A stretch of 64,000 nt of DNA from Poecilobothrus nobilitatus (taxonomy: Eukaryota; Arthropoda; Insecta; Diptera; Dolichopodidae). Below the pieces are notes generated by a model. It did not search any database. It was not told the DNA's origin and saw only the letters and a list, made by a program, of their open reading frames with translations. The stretch spans positions 115,261,996 through 115,325,995 of the forward strand of contig OX352774.1 in the NCBI GenBank assembly GCA_947095535.1, read 5' to 3'. This document shows, one piece after another, positions 24,899 through 37,351 of this stretch. The translations under genes were made by a program, and so were the position numbers. The first letter of the stretch is position 1. Each line of letters begins with the position of its first letter.

Positions 24899-27800
24899 CC
24901 TTCATTCATAAGTATTCAAAATTCATAAAAAAAATATTTTTTATTGAGATTTTAAGATTTATTACTTTATCTTAAATGGTCTAAAAGTTTTGCAAACAGT
25001 TGATCGGACTAATGGACCGACCAAGTAAAACTAATTAGGAAATAATTGCTGGTATACTAATTTTTTTAAAACTGTTAAACATTAATAAGAAAAATTTAGG
25101 CCTATAGTATTTTCGTTTTTTATGTACAGCACTGTAATAAATATTGCACTGATTTCGATGTTCTTCACTATGATCTTTAATTATTAGAGGGAAGAAAATC
25201 ATAAATTGTTTCCAACCATAACTATCTGTACTATACTAACATACATGCAATTCGCATGATACTCAAAAATATTGCAATATTTTTTTTATTTTGCTGAAAT
25301 TGTGATGAATTTTTAATTTTTTAATCTTTTTTTGCAAATTATTTTGTGGAATTTTTAACCCCGCTTTAATATCTTTAACGATTTTTTATTTTAATAAAAC
25401 AAAAAAAAAAAAAAAAGAAACCACAAAATAATTTAGTCGCGTTTTAAATTACAACAATTCAAAAAAATAAAAGAAAAAACAAAATGGCTTCCCTATGTAT
25501 GCAAAAAAAAGCATCCTGCATAATCTGCATACAAACATGCATAAACATATCCTGTGTACCATATAATATTAAAGACATTTTACATTTGAAGAATCAGTAT
25601 GTGATCCAGGAATAGCAGTAGCAGTGAAAAGGGTTATTTTTTCCATGTTATTTTTTAGTTTTCTTTTTTTTTTGTTGTTTATTTGTCAAGGATGCAGAAG
25701 AAATGTATTTGATCTTGAGAATTACACATATGGTGAATGTATGGTGTAGTATATAGAATTATATAATAACTGTAAAATTTATGTTTTAATTTTCTTTTTT
25801 TTTTTTTATTTTGCGAGAACTGACAAAAACACTTAACGGTTTTCTTTGTTGTCGTTTCTTTAAATAATTTTTATATTTATAGATGTAAAAACAGATGAAA
25901 GATTGAATGAGCGTCACTCATTGCTAAAAACAAAGAGGTTATGAGAACTTTTAAGGAACTTGGGCATAACTGCATTACAACCCTTTGGCATAACCCTTTT
26001 TTTCAGAATTCATTAATTCAAGTACTGATACCATTGTTTTGCTCCCGACTAATTTTCAGAGTGGGAATAGAATTAACAAAAAAAAAAAAAAAACAATATG
26101 AGACAAATCAAAAGTATGCATGCATTTACATGAAAAGAACGATTTTTTTTTTTTTTATAAAATATTTTTTTTAATTACAGAAAAAATGTAAATGAATTTC
26201 ACTTTCAGAATCATATCATGGAGTTCTTTTAATTATTATGAAAAAAAAAAAAATACTTTTGACAAAATTTTATTTTGCAATTAAACTTAAATTTTTCGAA
26301 CACATTAAAAAAGAATTTAATGTCATGGCAACAAATTTATTTTTTCTTGTTATTTAAAGGTATAGATACAAAGATTAAAATTTGAAATGGTGGCTTTATT
26401 TTAATTTCACATCCAGGAACAACCATTTTCTAATTTTTAATTTCATAAATTTTTTCTTTTGAAGTGGGTATATAAATAAAAATGTTCAAAAAGACACCAA
26501 TTGAAAACGCTCGTGATTTCTGGTATGTGATATTTTTTTGCCCTTCAAATACAACACTGTCATGTTACGATTGTCTAACTAATACAAGATTCACTCAAGT
26601 TTTCTTTACATTCATTTAATTAAAAACATGTGTAGGAATATTACACATTATTATAATAATAACCTTACCTTACCTTAATAATAAATACCTTACTTGTATT
26701 CCAATAACCAATTTAGCCTTTATTTGATAATTCATTTGTTCTTCTTTATCTTTTTATGTTAGTATATGTTAGTATTATTTTAGTTTAGTATTGCTAAATC
26801 CAAGTTTTATTGCTAAATTCTTCTGTATATTGGCGTAATGTTATACAATATGGTTATTTATGATTACTGCAGGCTAATAATGTTGATAAATCTCGTCTCG
26901 TCTGCTTCTTGCTCAAACCTACAATAATTTTGTAAAAAGGAAAATTTTCCTAGAGTTTGCGTAGCGTGTAAAAAAAAAATATTTAATATATCGATATATC
27001 GTCCTTCGATAACTCGTAACGACCAGTTAATATTTCCTTAACATTAAATATCGATTGCGATATTAAAATTAGCGATAATATCAAAAAGAAATTCAAAGTT
27101 TAAATTTTCTGCGTTTTTTTGTTGTCACAAAAGAGAAAAATAATTTTTGGCAATCCTAAAAATTTAACGATTAAAAAATTGTACTAAACATGTGTATTCT
27201 GCAGTGTATATACTGTAAAACCATAATGTTAAATAACATATTTGACTTTCCGTCAGTGGATTGAATATTACTATTGAATATTTGACATTTGTTTTGCTTT
27301 ATTTGTTATTTGTAATATGTATTACAAAGCTTTATGACTTTTCATATATTTATATTGTTAGTTATTCCAGCTTTTATCAAAATTTCTATGAAAAGTAAAC
27401 CTTGAGAAATTTATGAATGTGCATTTTTTGACATGTTTCAGCCAAAACAAAAATTAAAACAAAATTTGAAATATTTTTTTTTTCCGTCTACGGAAAGTAA
27501 CGAATATGTCAGTAGCAGCACTTTTTTATTCGTACTTAACTAGAAATATTAGAAAGTAACCAGTATTTGGTATTCAATTTTCGTTTCTTTCATTTCTTCA
27601 AAGTAACAGCACTTATTTGCATTTTCTACATTGTATATTTCAGTTCAAAAACTTAAATCAAAAATATTCAAAATATCGACAAAAAAATTCAATTAACTTA
27701 AACTGGTAAAGATACGCACAAGCAAGAAATACGGAAATCTTAAAAAGTCTCGAATTGGATATTAATTTAATTGTATTTAATGAGTTCTGAATTAAATGTA

Positions 27801-30800
27801 AGAAAAATGTATGGAATTACAAATAATTGTACGATATATTGTTATATCAATAAATCGATATGCGGTTGTCATTATTATCGACGTTTGGATACTTAGATAC
27901 TCATTTGAGTGTTATGATAAATCTATCGATATTATATATAAGTATTATTTTATTTTCGATATTATTGATATCACTATTGCAGGCGTGGCACATATTTTAT
28001 ATGTAAAGTTAATATGTATTCACTTTAGTACATTCAATCTACTATCTGCTGTTTCATTGTATTTTACTACTACATATCTACAGTTCTGTGATTGTCGAGG
28101 TCGAGAAAAACTGTATATTTTGTAAATGACACTACTATTATGACACTGTTATCATATGAAATATCTCTGGTAAGGTAATTTCATAAATGTGAATATTTTA
28201 ATAACCCTTTACAGTTTCTCTACAGACTCCATCACTTTGCTCAAATTTTCTTTTCGATTTGTATCTTTAGATAAATATCGATTATTTGTTAGTGTCTGTC
28301 AACTGAAATTCTAGAGAATTTATATAAATTATCATATTATAATGATATGAAATTATTTTTAGAGAAATATTATTGCAAGAAAACCCTCATCGTCAAAAAT
28401 CGAAATTTAACCACCAGAATTGATCATGGAAAATAGTTGGATGTGTTAGGATTGAAAAAACTACAACAACATAAGATAAAAAAAATTCTTGAAACTTTTA
28501 ATATATTTGTTAGAGCATAACATTAAATCATAAAATAAGTATAAATAATATATACTTTATCATCATATCACTTAGTTATTTTATATCTCAACAATAGATA
28601 ATCGATACTTTTTTTTATGAATTTTTAATATTATTATTTACCACGAAAACATTTTCTGCCAATTTTCCTCTTCAAAAGGAAAAAAAAAGACAAAAAAAAA
28701 AACAGATAACCTCATTGCTGTATCATGCATTCATATTTTCACTATTTTTATTCAAGATTTTTCTTCATTCCTATTTTGTTTTATGTAATCTTCTTTTTTT
28801 TAATTTCAATTTAAAAATCAAAAACCAATCTGTCTTAATCGTAGTCTATGTAATAAAAAAAGCAACTTCTAGCAATCTTTTTACTAATGATCTTTAACTA
28901 ACCAAAATGATTTAGATGATCTATTGTCTATAAATTTTAAATGAAAATATTGACATGTAGTTAGGAATTATGATGGTTATTATTGTAGACGTGGGGGCAG
29001 CGGTGATGAGAATACAATATATTCGCGTCCCTTATGTTCCTACATAATATCTGATCATCAATATAATCGATCAAATTTTCTTTATTTTGAAGAAATTTTT
29101 TTTTTGTATTTTTTTACATGATAATTTTATTAGAGTTTAACATTATGTATTACAATATTATCTACATTATTCAATTTTTTGGTTGTCGTGATTTAAAAAG
29201 CAGATCAGTGCAGGAGCATAGAAAATATAAAAAAATAAAAAAAACAGTAAAATGCATTGATCAACTGTAAAGAATTTCATGTTTTTTTTTTGTTGTTGCT
29301 CTTTTCTCTGTAAAATCGCGCGCCTGTTTTAACCAAAATTACAATATTTTAAAATTATCTGTGCCGCGAATTTATGTAGCTAGTAGATGCATTAAAGTAA
29401 GAAAAAAAAAATTTAAACAATTGAAATCTATTAAAAAAAATTTGATCGGAGATCGCCTTAAGGAATTTATTGTCGCATTATTGTTTTATTTTTTCAACTT
29501 CTCTTTCACTCTAAGTGATTACTAACTAACCAGCGCCAGATAGCACCTATCCAAATTCTAATCTTTATTAGGTGTACTTTATTGACTTTTTGAAAGCTTA
29601 ACTTATAGTTTTAATGCATGAATTTACAAGTTTATATATATGATGTTTGCTGTGCCTTATTGTTTTCTAAATTTTTCCTTTTGTGTTGTGCTATTATATG
29701 GTATTTTAAATAAATTCTCAGCTGTTGTTGTTGCTTGATTTGATTTAAAAAAAAAAAAAAAAAAACATTAAATTGAATTGAATGAATTTAAGATATAATA
29801 ATATAAAGACATAACTTAAGGGAACAGCTGTAAGTTTAGGGCGTTACCGAATATATTCAAATGGTACGAAATTTTTTTTTTTGTTATGGATTTTTTTTTT
29901 CTATGTTGCCCAGTTTATATGGATTTTGAGCAACAAATAAAATACTAAATCTAAATAAAGGATCTATAATAATAATATATGTATAAATTCACTTTAAAGA
30001 TTTGCCGTTGCAGTTCAACTAAAAAAACAAAAATTATAATACAAAATTTTTAAGTTTTTAGTTTTTTTTCTTTTTCTTTTTTTTTTAAATATAATCTGAC
30101 ACTTTTCTGGGTCTTGTTATGTACTCTGTTGTTTCAATAATAATAACAGTAATCAATGAAAAATTGATTAGAAATCATACTCTTAAAAGTCAATTAGAAT
30201 GTCATAATTTTTTACTTTGATATGATTAAATTTATTATTAAATTGTTAGGTAATTGTTTGGGTATCACTTAATAGGGCTTGATTGGAATTTCACAATGCA
30301 TATTTGATAATCTGCGTTTCAAATTATTGAATTCTAATGATTATTTATGATGGAAGAAAAGAAAATGTAAAAAAAAAAAAAATGGGTAAGCATTTTGTTA
30401 TTTTGTGAATGAAAATATTTTTGCTCAAGAATTTTTTTTTTTTTAAATGGGAGCGTTAAATGAATTTTATTTATGATAATCTGAAAATAGTACATTATTT
30501 GTGTACAATTTTCAAGCATAGACTCTAATAACTGTAAATATAAGAACAGTTTGAAATGTTTGTAATGTGGGTATGACTAAAAGAGAAAGACAGAAAGAGA
30601 GAGAAAGTGTGTATATACAATATAAATTATATTAAACTTGTCGTTAATAGATCGAATGTAAGTTGGCCCACATGCATAAGATGTAACCAACCCGAAACAT
30701 TAATGTAATTGTATTTACAGAATACATCAAAAAAAAAGAAGAAATAATTATAAAAGATCGAATAGTTAACAACAAAGTTTTGTGTATAACTGGAGATGCT

Positions 30801-31008
30801 AATTAATATCAAAGGCAGAAAAATGTCATAATTCAGAATTATTTTATTTTCATATTTTTACTAGTCAAGCTGCACTTTTAAGAAATGTCGCAAGTTTACA
30901 TCAAAACTTACAATTTCTGTGACATTTTCATTATGTCAAATAAACTAGTAATTCTTTAAACTTTGCAGAACTATTTCCAGCTGTTACATTATAATAAATA
31001 ATGGAGTT
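24899..31008. other. AT-rich DNA, no gene recognised
   Basis: No protein domain is seen. A 104-codon frame at 27811-28125 has low-complexity hydrophobic content with no recognisable motif. The stretch contains several TATCGAT words between 26989 and 28610, listed separately, and a purine tract at 30581-30608. Confidence 0.5.
26989..28605. promoter_or_regulatory. Loose cluster of TATCGATA-type words
   Basis: Perfect TATCGATA occurs at 26989-26996 and 27924-27931. One-off versions (TATCGATT or AATCGATA) occur near 27048, 27855, 28275 and 28592. In flies TATCGATA is the DREF/BEAF binding word of housekeeping promoters and domain borders. In DNA this AT-rich some hits are expected by chance, and no transcription start or gene is attached. 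Confidence 0.2.
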
Positions 31009-31125
31009 TTCCAGCTAATGGTGCAGTGATTAAGACACCGGCTTCTCATTTAAAAGGTATGTGGTTTAAACCTCGGCTGGGTCATATAGATTAAAAATAA
31101 AAATATATAACAAGTGTACTTTAAT
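31009..31125 (+). mobile_element. SINE family 1, partial and diverged copy
   Basis: 'ccagctaatggtgcagtgattaagaca' corresponds to 'cagccattggtgcagtggttgacgca' of the SINE at 7972. 'ccggcttctcatt' and 'ctcggctgggt' also match. Box B is degraded to GGTTTAAACC. The body soon becomes AT-rich and the 3' part seen in the intact copy is not clearly recognisable. Confidence 0.65.
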
Positions 31126-31418
31126 TTAATTTAAAATAAGTATATATACCTAATTAATACATATATATCTTATAATAATTAATATCACATTGTAATAATG
31201 TATAAAATAATTCTTGTGTATGACAAAAAATGGCATAGAAATAAAAAAATATTTAAGTCTCATACAGTCTTCTACAAAAGCTATAGCTGGCAGCCGAGTA
31301 TTCAGATGCTTAGTACAATAAATGATTCCCGAAACTGAAAAAAAAACTTTGATGTATGAATAATAAATAACTTAGTGGATACCCTATGCTCCTTATAGCA
31401 GTATGGAAGGAACAAAAA

Positions 31419-31441
31419 AATAAATAACGGCGTTATTTATT
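31419..31441. other. Perfect 10-bp stem-loop
   Basis: AATAAATAAC, then GGC, then GTTATTTATT. The match is exact but the arms are low-complexity. Confidence 0.35.
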
Positions 31442-31550
31442 ATCATACTATTATACTAGCACTCTCTATTATTATAATAGTTAATCCTAATAAAATGAAA
31501 ATAAAAATATTCATAAATAAAAAAATTTAAAAAGAATAGGAAATAATAAA

Positions 31551-31595
31551 ACTTTTATAAGAGCCTTAATCTTTAAGGCTTTAATCTTATAAAGT
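31551..31595. other. Imperfect 45-nt hairpin
   Basis: The left arm 'acttttataaga' plus 'gccttaa' pairs with the right arm 'ttaaggc' plus 'tcttataaagt', leaving a small bulge and a short loop. It is longer than most hairpins here but too short for a typical insect pre-miRNA. Confidence 0.35.
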
Positions 31596-32879
31596 AAAAA
31601 ATATAAATGTCTATTTTGACTTGACCAAAAAATTAACTTGACTCACTATTCTGTTATGTTTAATAATTTTTCAGACGTATCGAAAATTTTTATTTTTTTT
31701 TTGTATTAATTTTTAGTGTCATTAAGATTCAATGACACCGAAATTCACTATTTTCACTTACACGTGAGTGATTTCAATTTGATTGTACACTATATGTACA
31801 GTTAAAAAGATTTTATGACACATAGTATTTACAGTCTAGTAATTTTTTATGTTAAAAGTGTTTTTAACTTAATTACCTTCTATAATAAAGCTGTTAAAAT
31901 GATGATGACATTAATTACAACACATTTTTCTTTTTTACAATTCTAACTTAACTAAAACTTTAAATGGCTACATCTCAGTTTCATCATGATCATGACGTGT
32001 AAAACCCATCATCATTTTGATCGTGTAACTTGCGATAGAATAGAGAAAATAAATTAAAATGGGATTTTTTTTATCATTAATAGAAATTGTCACATCAATG
32101 TTTTAATATAATTAAAAAAAAAAAAAAATCAGAAAAAACATCAACATTATAGTGTGGCACTAATGTTACCTCAATTATTATTTGTGCCGGGACAATGAAT
32201 TTTTTTGATCATTTTTGTCATTCTACCGTGCGTTCAAAAATTTTTTTTTTTTTTTTTTTATTTTCAAAATTTTAATTTTAATTAAATTAAATGATATGGA
32301 ATATTATAATAAAGACATTAAAATAAAATTTTTTTGGACTGTTCTATTCTAGATATTTTTTTTCTTTTTTAGTAGGAAATTTAAAAATGATGACATCGGA
32401 AATAATAAAAGTAAAACAAAAAAATATACATTCATTAATCTAACAATTTGTTCAGGCAAATTTCGAGGATCGTTAAACAATAGTTTAGAAAAAAATTGGT
32501 TACAAATTGCTATACAATAAAATTACTTATTTCTTAACATTTACATTAGAAGTAATAGTACAGAAATATTAAAATTCCCATTGAATCACTACAATTTTGT
32601 TTAGTTAAAAGTATTAAAGTGTCGGAAAATTTGTACACTCTTGACGGTTCGTATAGTTTTATTAGTAATGAAATAGTTCTTCTATGATTTTGTAATTTGT
32701 ATTGGGGTTAAACAAGAGATGTCCCGTTAAATAAAATTGTGAATAAAAATCCTCTTTTAAAGGGGAGACTTAATGAAATTTAGTATTATTCAATTTTGAT
32801 TACGGTTTTGGTCACTAGTTTTTAAAAAATTGAAGATAGTTCAAGATTTTAATTTTCTTAATTTTTTTTTTTAAATTAT

Positions 32880-33569
32880 ATATTTTGGAAATGTGTTAGA
32901 AAAACAAAGGAACGTCCGTCCGTTTATTTATAAAACTTCTGCACTATTTAAGATTGAACAATGAAATTAACCATAGATATGAGGACCTCTAACATAAGAT
33001 TAAAGTTGCCATTTTTTATGTAGCTGCATCTATTACGGAGCTAGAAGCTCCTTCAAGTTTCAAAAATTGCTATTCGGAGCTTGTAGCTCCGCAAAATCCC
33101 TATTAAAAACCTTTCAAGCTTGAAATATCTCAGGTTCTGCTTAACATTTCAAACATCCAAAAACTCCATTCGAGAGTATATATTTTTAGTTTTATAAATA
33201 AATATTAAAATTATACCATTTGTAATTTAAATTTACTGTTATGCAAAAACAAAATTTTATTTTCTCCATAACTCCGGAACTCTTTCAGTTAGCACCTTAT
33301 AAATTTGGTGAGAAAAAACATCCTAAAGAATTCCCAGAAAAATGTTTTTTTACCTCCCTCTGCTTAAGGGCTATTAAAGGTACAAAGTTGACGAAAACAG
33401 GTTTTTCTTAAAATTGCAGAAGGAGCCTCTTGATTTTATGAATTTAAAAAGAAAAGAATATTACAAATTCTGGTGCAAGTCATAATATTTTAATGTATAA
33501 ACACTTTTTAATGTGTTTTTGAAAATGTATTGTTTTAAGAATCTTTAGTTTTACATACTTTGTTTTTTC
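32880..33569 (+). repeat. Repeat family X, copy 1
   Basis: It matches 35741-36514 plus 37284-37351, and 38950-39385. The shared order is: a 'cgtccgtccgttt' block; 'aagattgaacaatgaaatt'; 'tatgtagct.ca.c.attacg'; 'ctgcttaagggctatta'; 'acaaattctggtgcaagtca'; and an end block 'aatctttagttttacat' before a T run. No reading frame is conserved. The cgtccgtccg block and the CTTTGTTTTTT end recall Helentron-like elements, but I do not recognise the family. Confidence 0.6.
33037..33091. other. Two perfect GGAGCT hairpins in tandem
   Basis: GGAGCT-AGA-AGCTCC at 33037-33051 and CGGAGCT-TGT-AGCTCCG at 33075-33091. They lie inside repeat X copy 1. The other two X copies have only traces of this word, so the hairpins were either gained here or lost there. 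Confidence 0.5.
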
Positions 33570-35740
33570 CTTGAATTGAGTTTATCTCTTCTAAGTCTCT
33601 TAATAATATTTAAATGAAGAATCTTAGTATTTACCATTTTTCTGATTAAGTAAAAAGCTTAGAATAATTCTGAACTATGCATAATCTATCTACGCTATAT
33701 CATCAGAATTAAATTTTTCAAAAATTACGTTGATATAAGTTACAGCTCATAAAATAATGGGCAGTCATTTTTATTTTAATAATTTATTTTGATTTTTACC
33801 TTTTCCAGTATTTAAATATAACATGCAAATGTTTCAATCCTTTGATTTCTTCTTACATCCAGTAGTAAATAATAAGCTGTTATTGTCATTAAAAGATTCT
33901 TGATTATGGTACTTGCTAAAGTTTGTATACTAGGTCGTTTTGTAGCCACTTCTTGTTTATTCCCGCAATGATTGATCTATTGGGTTTCGCCATAGCTACC
34001 AGAGAAGCTATTAGAGAAATGAGATTTATCAAGACCAATAAGATTCCTGTTAAAACAGTGAAGACATTAAATTGATATTTTACTATAACAGCCTCAATAA
34101 GGCTAAAACATTTTGCTGAAAGATTTATTAGACAGACAGTTTACTGTAATTCTGCTAACATATAATAAAAGATTTAAGTAAAATATATTTTAATTGATCA
34201 TATCTAAACAATTTTATGGAACTAGTCCATAGTAACTTAATATCTTTTTTATTTTTTTACTCAGATCGAAATTATGACGATAATTACAATATAACTTACG
34301 TGTTAAAATCAAAAAGCAAATTTTATTTTTGGTCAATCAAAACAATCTTTCATTATATTTGTTTGTTAATTTGACAAAATTTACTCTTTGAACAGTAGTA
34401 CATGAAAAGTCAAAAATTATGTATTACTAATTAAATGAAAATGAATTAAATATAAAATAATGTAGATAATAGCTACCGTATCGCTTCGACAGAGTCCCCT
34501 TGATTTACGATTAATTACAGTCATTTTAACAGTTTCAGATAACATCTGAAATTCATGTATACCTAATATGTTAAATAAAAATAATCCGATACTATTGTAA
34601 TTTAATATGTAATTATTTTTAGAGAAGGGGAGAAACTTATCATTAATGTAATTGCAATATTAGAGATAGGAAAAAATCCGGTTGTAATGTTCTCTAATTA
34701 TTACAATTTAAAACTATTATTGCACATGATATTCTTATTGTTAACATTAGACATTCCAAAAGGTATTTCTCTGAAATGAAATTAAATTCTAGAGCACATG
34801 TATGTGTTTATTGTAAAGCTTATTCCCAATCTTAAAAAAAGAAGAGAAGTTAACTGAATTCCAAAATTTCTTAAATATCCAAACGCGTGAAAGGTTCAGA
34901 GAGTGAATATTTCAGAAAAATTTCAACTTTACTTTTAAAAAAGTTGAATGGCTTGAGATGAATATGGTGAATTTTATATAACCTGAGCCCTATTGCTCCA
35001 ATGACTTATCACTAATCAAACATTAATTTTTTTGATAAATCAGTGTGTTTTAATAATCAAAACTTTATTGAGTTATTACAAAAATAGATTTGATGCAAAA
35101 AAAAACTGATGCAATAAGTAAAATAGGTCCCTGATATCACGAAAACATGCATTTGAAAGATGTAAAAAATAAAAATATGTTAAAATATGCAGTTTTAATG
35201 CAGCAAGCAATATAATCCGAACACATCACCGCAAATTTAATAATTCGAGAAGATATTTTTATATTTTGTCAAAGTCAAATCAAGAAAAAATATATATTTA
35301 CACAAACACCCACTCCCTATAATAGCTATGTACTTATTGGTAAAAGTATTTTAAAATTTTAAAATATTTTTTTATTTTATTTGATAGGAGATTGTAATTA
35401 GTATAGGAGAAATTTTATTGGGAAAAATATTTATGAATTTTTTTTCGACATTCGGAATGAATTACTTTAGAACATTAACGATATTTTTAATTTTTTCTTA
35501 TGTTTTTGATTTTAATTACAGATTTCATTGAATGAAGATAAAATAAAGACTTAAAATTACAGCAACATGCAAACGAACCGTACATAGAATCAGAAAAAAT
35601 GTACTAAAGTTTAGATCGTTTAAAAATTTTGAAGGAGTGCCATATATTTTAAGAAAATAACTTTAACTATTTTATATTTGATAAGAAAATAATAATATGT
35701 AAAAATAAAACTGCTAAACTGTTAAAATAATCTGTAAACT
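33570..35740. other. AT-rich DNA between X copies 1 and 2
   Basis: No gene, tRNA-like sequence or shared repeat was recognised. Confidence 0.45.
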
Positions 35741-36514
35741 CAATTTTTTAGCAATTTTTAAAAAAAAAATTTCAAAAATTAGATTATTAGTTTCACTCTG
35801 TTCGTTCGTCCCTCCGTCTGTTTACAAGACTTTTAGACAGTTTAAGAAAGAACAATGAAATTATAATTCTGGCTAGGTCTTTTACAGCAATTAATGGTAT
35901 TTTTTTTTGTAGCCCCAACCATTACGAAGCAACAGTCGCTGAAATTTGAAAAACCCTTATTCTAAAATTATAAGTATATTTCAAGTTTTACCTAATATTT
36001 TTTCAATTTAAAAACGCCAAACACCAGGCTATTGTTTCAACTTTATAAATTTTTACAATTTTTTGCAAATTACTATTTAATTTTACTGTTATATGAAAAG
36101 AACACTTTGGAAGTTGTTGCTTCCTTCTGAAAATCTGAAACATCATATCTGAATAACGTTTCTAGATAGAACCTTGAAATTTTATGAGAAGAAAGATATT
36201 TCAGAATTAGCATATTTTAAGTAATTTTTTTTGTACCTATCCCTGTTTAAGAGCTATTAGGTCTTCAAAATTAAAATTTTACTATTTTCAGACACTTGTA
36301 GCTTAGACATTTGCACAAAATTTTTAAAAATTAAAGTTAAAAATTAAAGTTTAAGCATTATAACTTAACAAGTATTAATGTATTTTCTTAATTCGTATAG
36401 GGTTCCCTTAAAATTAACGAAAGTTTATCTTGATTTTCCAGAATTTCTTTTTATATATAAAATACTGGGAAAATTTACAAATTTTGGTGCAAGTCACAAA
36501 AATTCTAAAGTGTT
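35741..36514 (+). repeat. Repeat family X, copy 2, left part
   Basis: Same order of blocks as copy 1: 'cgttcgtccctccgtctgttt'; 'agaaagaacaatgaaatt'; 'gtagcccc..ccattacgaag'; 'ctgtttaagagctatta'; and 'acaaattttggtgcaagtca'. The copy stops just after 'ctaaagtgt', where the DINE-like element begins. It resumes after that element, so this copy was split by an insertion. Confidence 0.6.
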
Positions 36515-37283
36515 TATACCCGTATGAACTATGTTCAAGGGTATAATAACTTTGCCATTACGTTTGTGACACCTTAAAGGAGTCGAGCTAGATATAGTGT
36601 CAAAGGTATGGATCGGCTCAGAATCGAATTCTGAGTCGATTAAGCCATGTACGTCCGTCCGTCCGTCCGCACGATAACTCAAAAAATAAAGGAGCTAGGA
36701 GGCTGAAATTTTTTTTACGTCACTTTTACAAAATTGTTAGTTTTGCTATTTAACTTCAGCATTTTCGGCCGCCGGGTTCGAGTAGCTGCCATACAACTTC
36801 TTTCTTTAAATGGAAATAACCCAGTGTCTATTCAATCTAGGTATCTGAAATTTTGCAAATGATGATCCAGTTTCATGGCAACAACTTCTGCAAAATTTGG
36901 TTATGATGATATGGCAAGTTCGGAGAGTTGCCATACAATTTCTCTTTTTAAATGAAAATAACTTAGTGTCTATTGAAGCTAGCTATCTTAAATTTAGTGA
37001 AAAAGTGTCGAGTTGCATGCCAAAAACTTTTGTAAAATTTGATTGGTCTAAAGCAGCCGGTTCAGGTTTCTTGCATTTCTTGGAACTTAATGAAGCTAGG
37101 CGCAATAGATTCGGGTAGCTGTCATACAACTCCACAATTTACATAAATATATCTCTGTAGTTCGGTACTAAAACATCTGAATGTTTTTAAAAGATGATCA
37201 AGTTTTATAGAAACAGGATATATTACGTTCATACGGGTATCCCAGAGTTGACACAGTCTACTCTACTGCACTCTTCCTCGTTT
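36515..37283 (+). mobile_element. DINE-1-like Helentron, inserted in repeat X (copy A)
   Basis: The 5' end has ATACCC and GGGTAT flanking 'gtatgaactatgttcaa'. It is followed by 'ataataactttgccatt', 'gagtcgattaagccatgt' and 'acgtccgtccgtccgtccg' at about 36650-36669. This layout matches the fly DINE-1/INE-1 family as I remember it. The core has three diverged direct repeats beginning 'gttcgagtagctgcc' at 36776, 36918 and 37109. The 3' end has CGGGTAT, an imperfect hairpin AGTTGA/TCTACT, and CTCGTTTT. There is no protein, so it is non-autonomous and would depend on a Rep-helicase supplied elsewhere. Flanking T residues fit the T/T insertion preference of Helentrons. Confidence 0.7.
36776..37140 (+). 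repeat. Minisatellite core of DINE-like copy A
   Basis: Three units, spaced 142 and 191 bp, share 'gttcg.gtagctgccatacaa' and 'aataac..agtgtctatt'. Tandem cores are a usual feature of DINE-1-like elements. Short open frames here are by-products of the repeats. Confidence 0.6.
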
Positions 37284-37351
37284 TATTGTGATTTAGGAAA
37301 TGTGCGCCTTTAAAAATCTTTAGTTTTATATTATGCCTTGTTTTTTAGTAA
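37284..37351 (+). repeat. Repeat family X, copy 2, right part
   Basis: 'attgtgatttaggaaatgtg' and 'aaaaatctttagttttatat' before 'gccttgtttttt' continue copy 2 after the inserted element. They match the ends of copies 1 and 3. Confidence 0.6.

Larger units (their letters stand above)
31126..32879. other. AT-rich DNA with inverted-repeat hairpins
   Basis: No coding content is recognised. It holds two hairpins (31419-31441 and 31551-31595) and a run of 19 T at 32241-32259. Confidence 0.5.

Noticed and set aside
27811..28125. A 104-codon open frame, plus strand
   Set aside because: The longest open frame in its area, but its residues are those expected from AT-rich DNA (I, Y, F, L), there is no domain and no codon pattern. 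Not called as a gene.
30581..30608. GA-rich tract as a possible GAGA-factor site
   Set aside because: It is an irregular purine run (AAAG/GACAG/AGAG) without alternating GAGAG of useful length or an attached promoter.
31551..31595. miRNA precursor
   Set aside because: The stem is too short and AT-rich, and no star/mature-like asymmetry can be judged.
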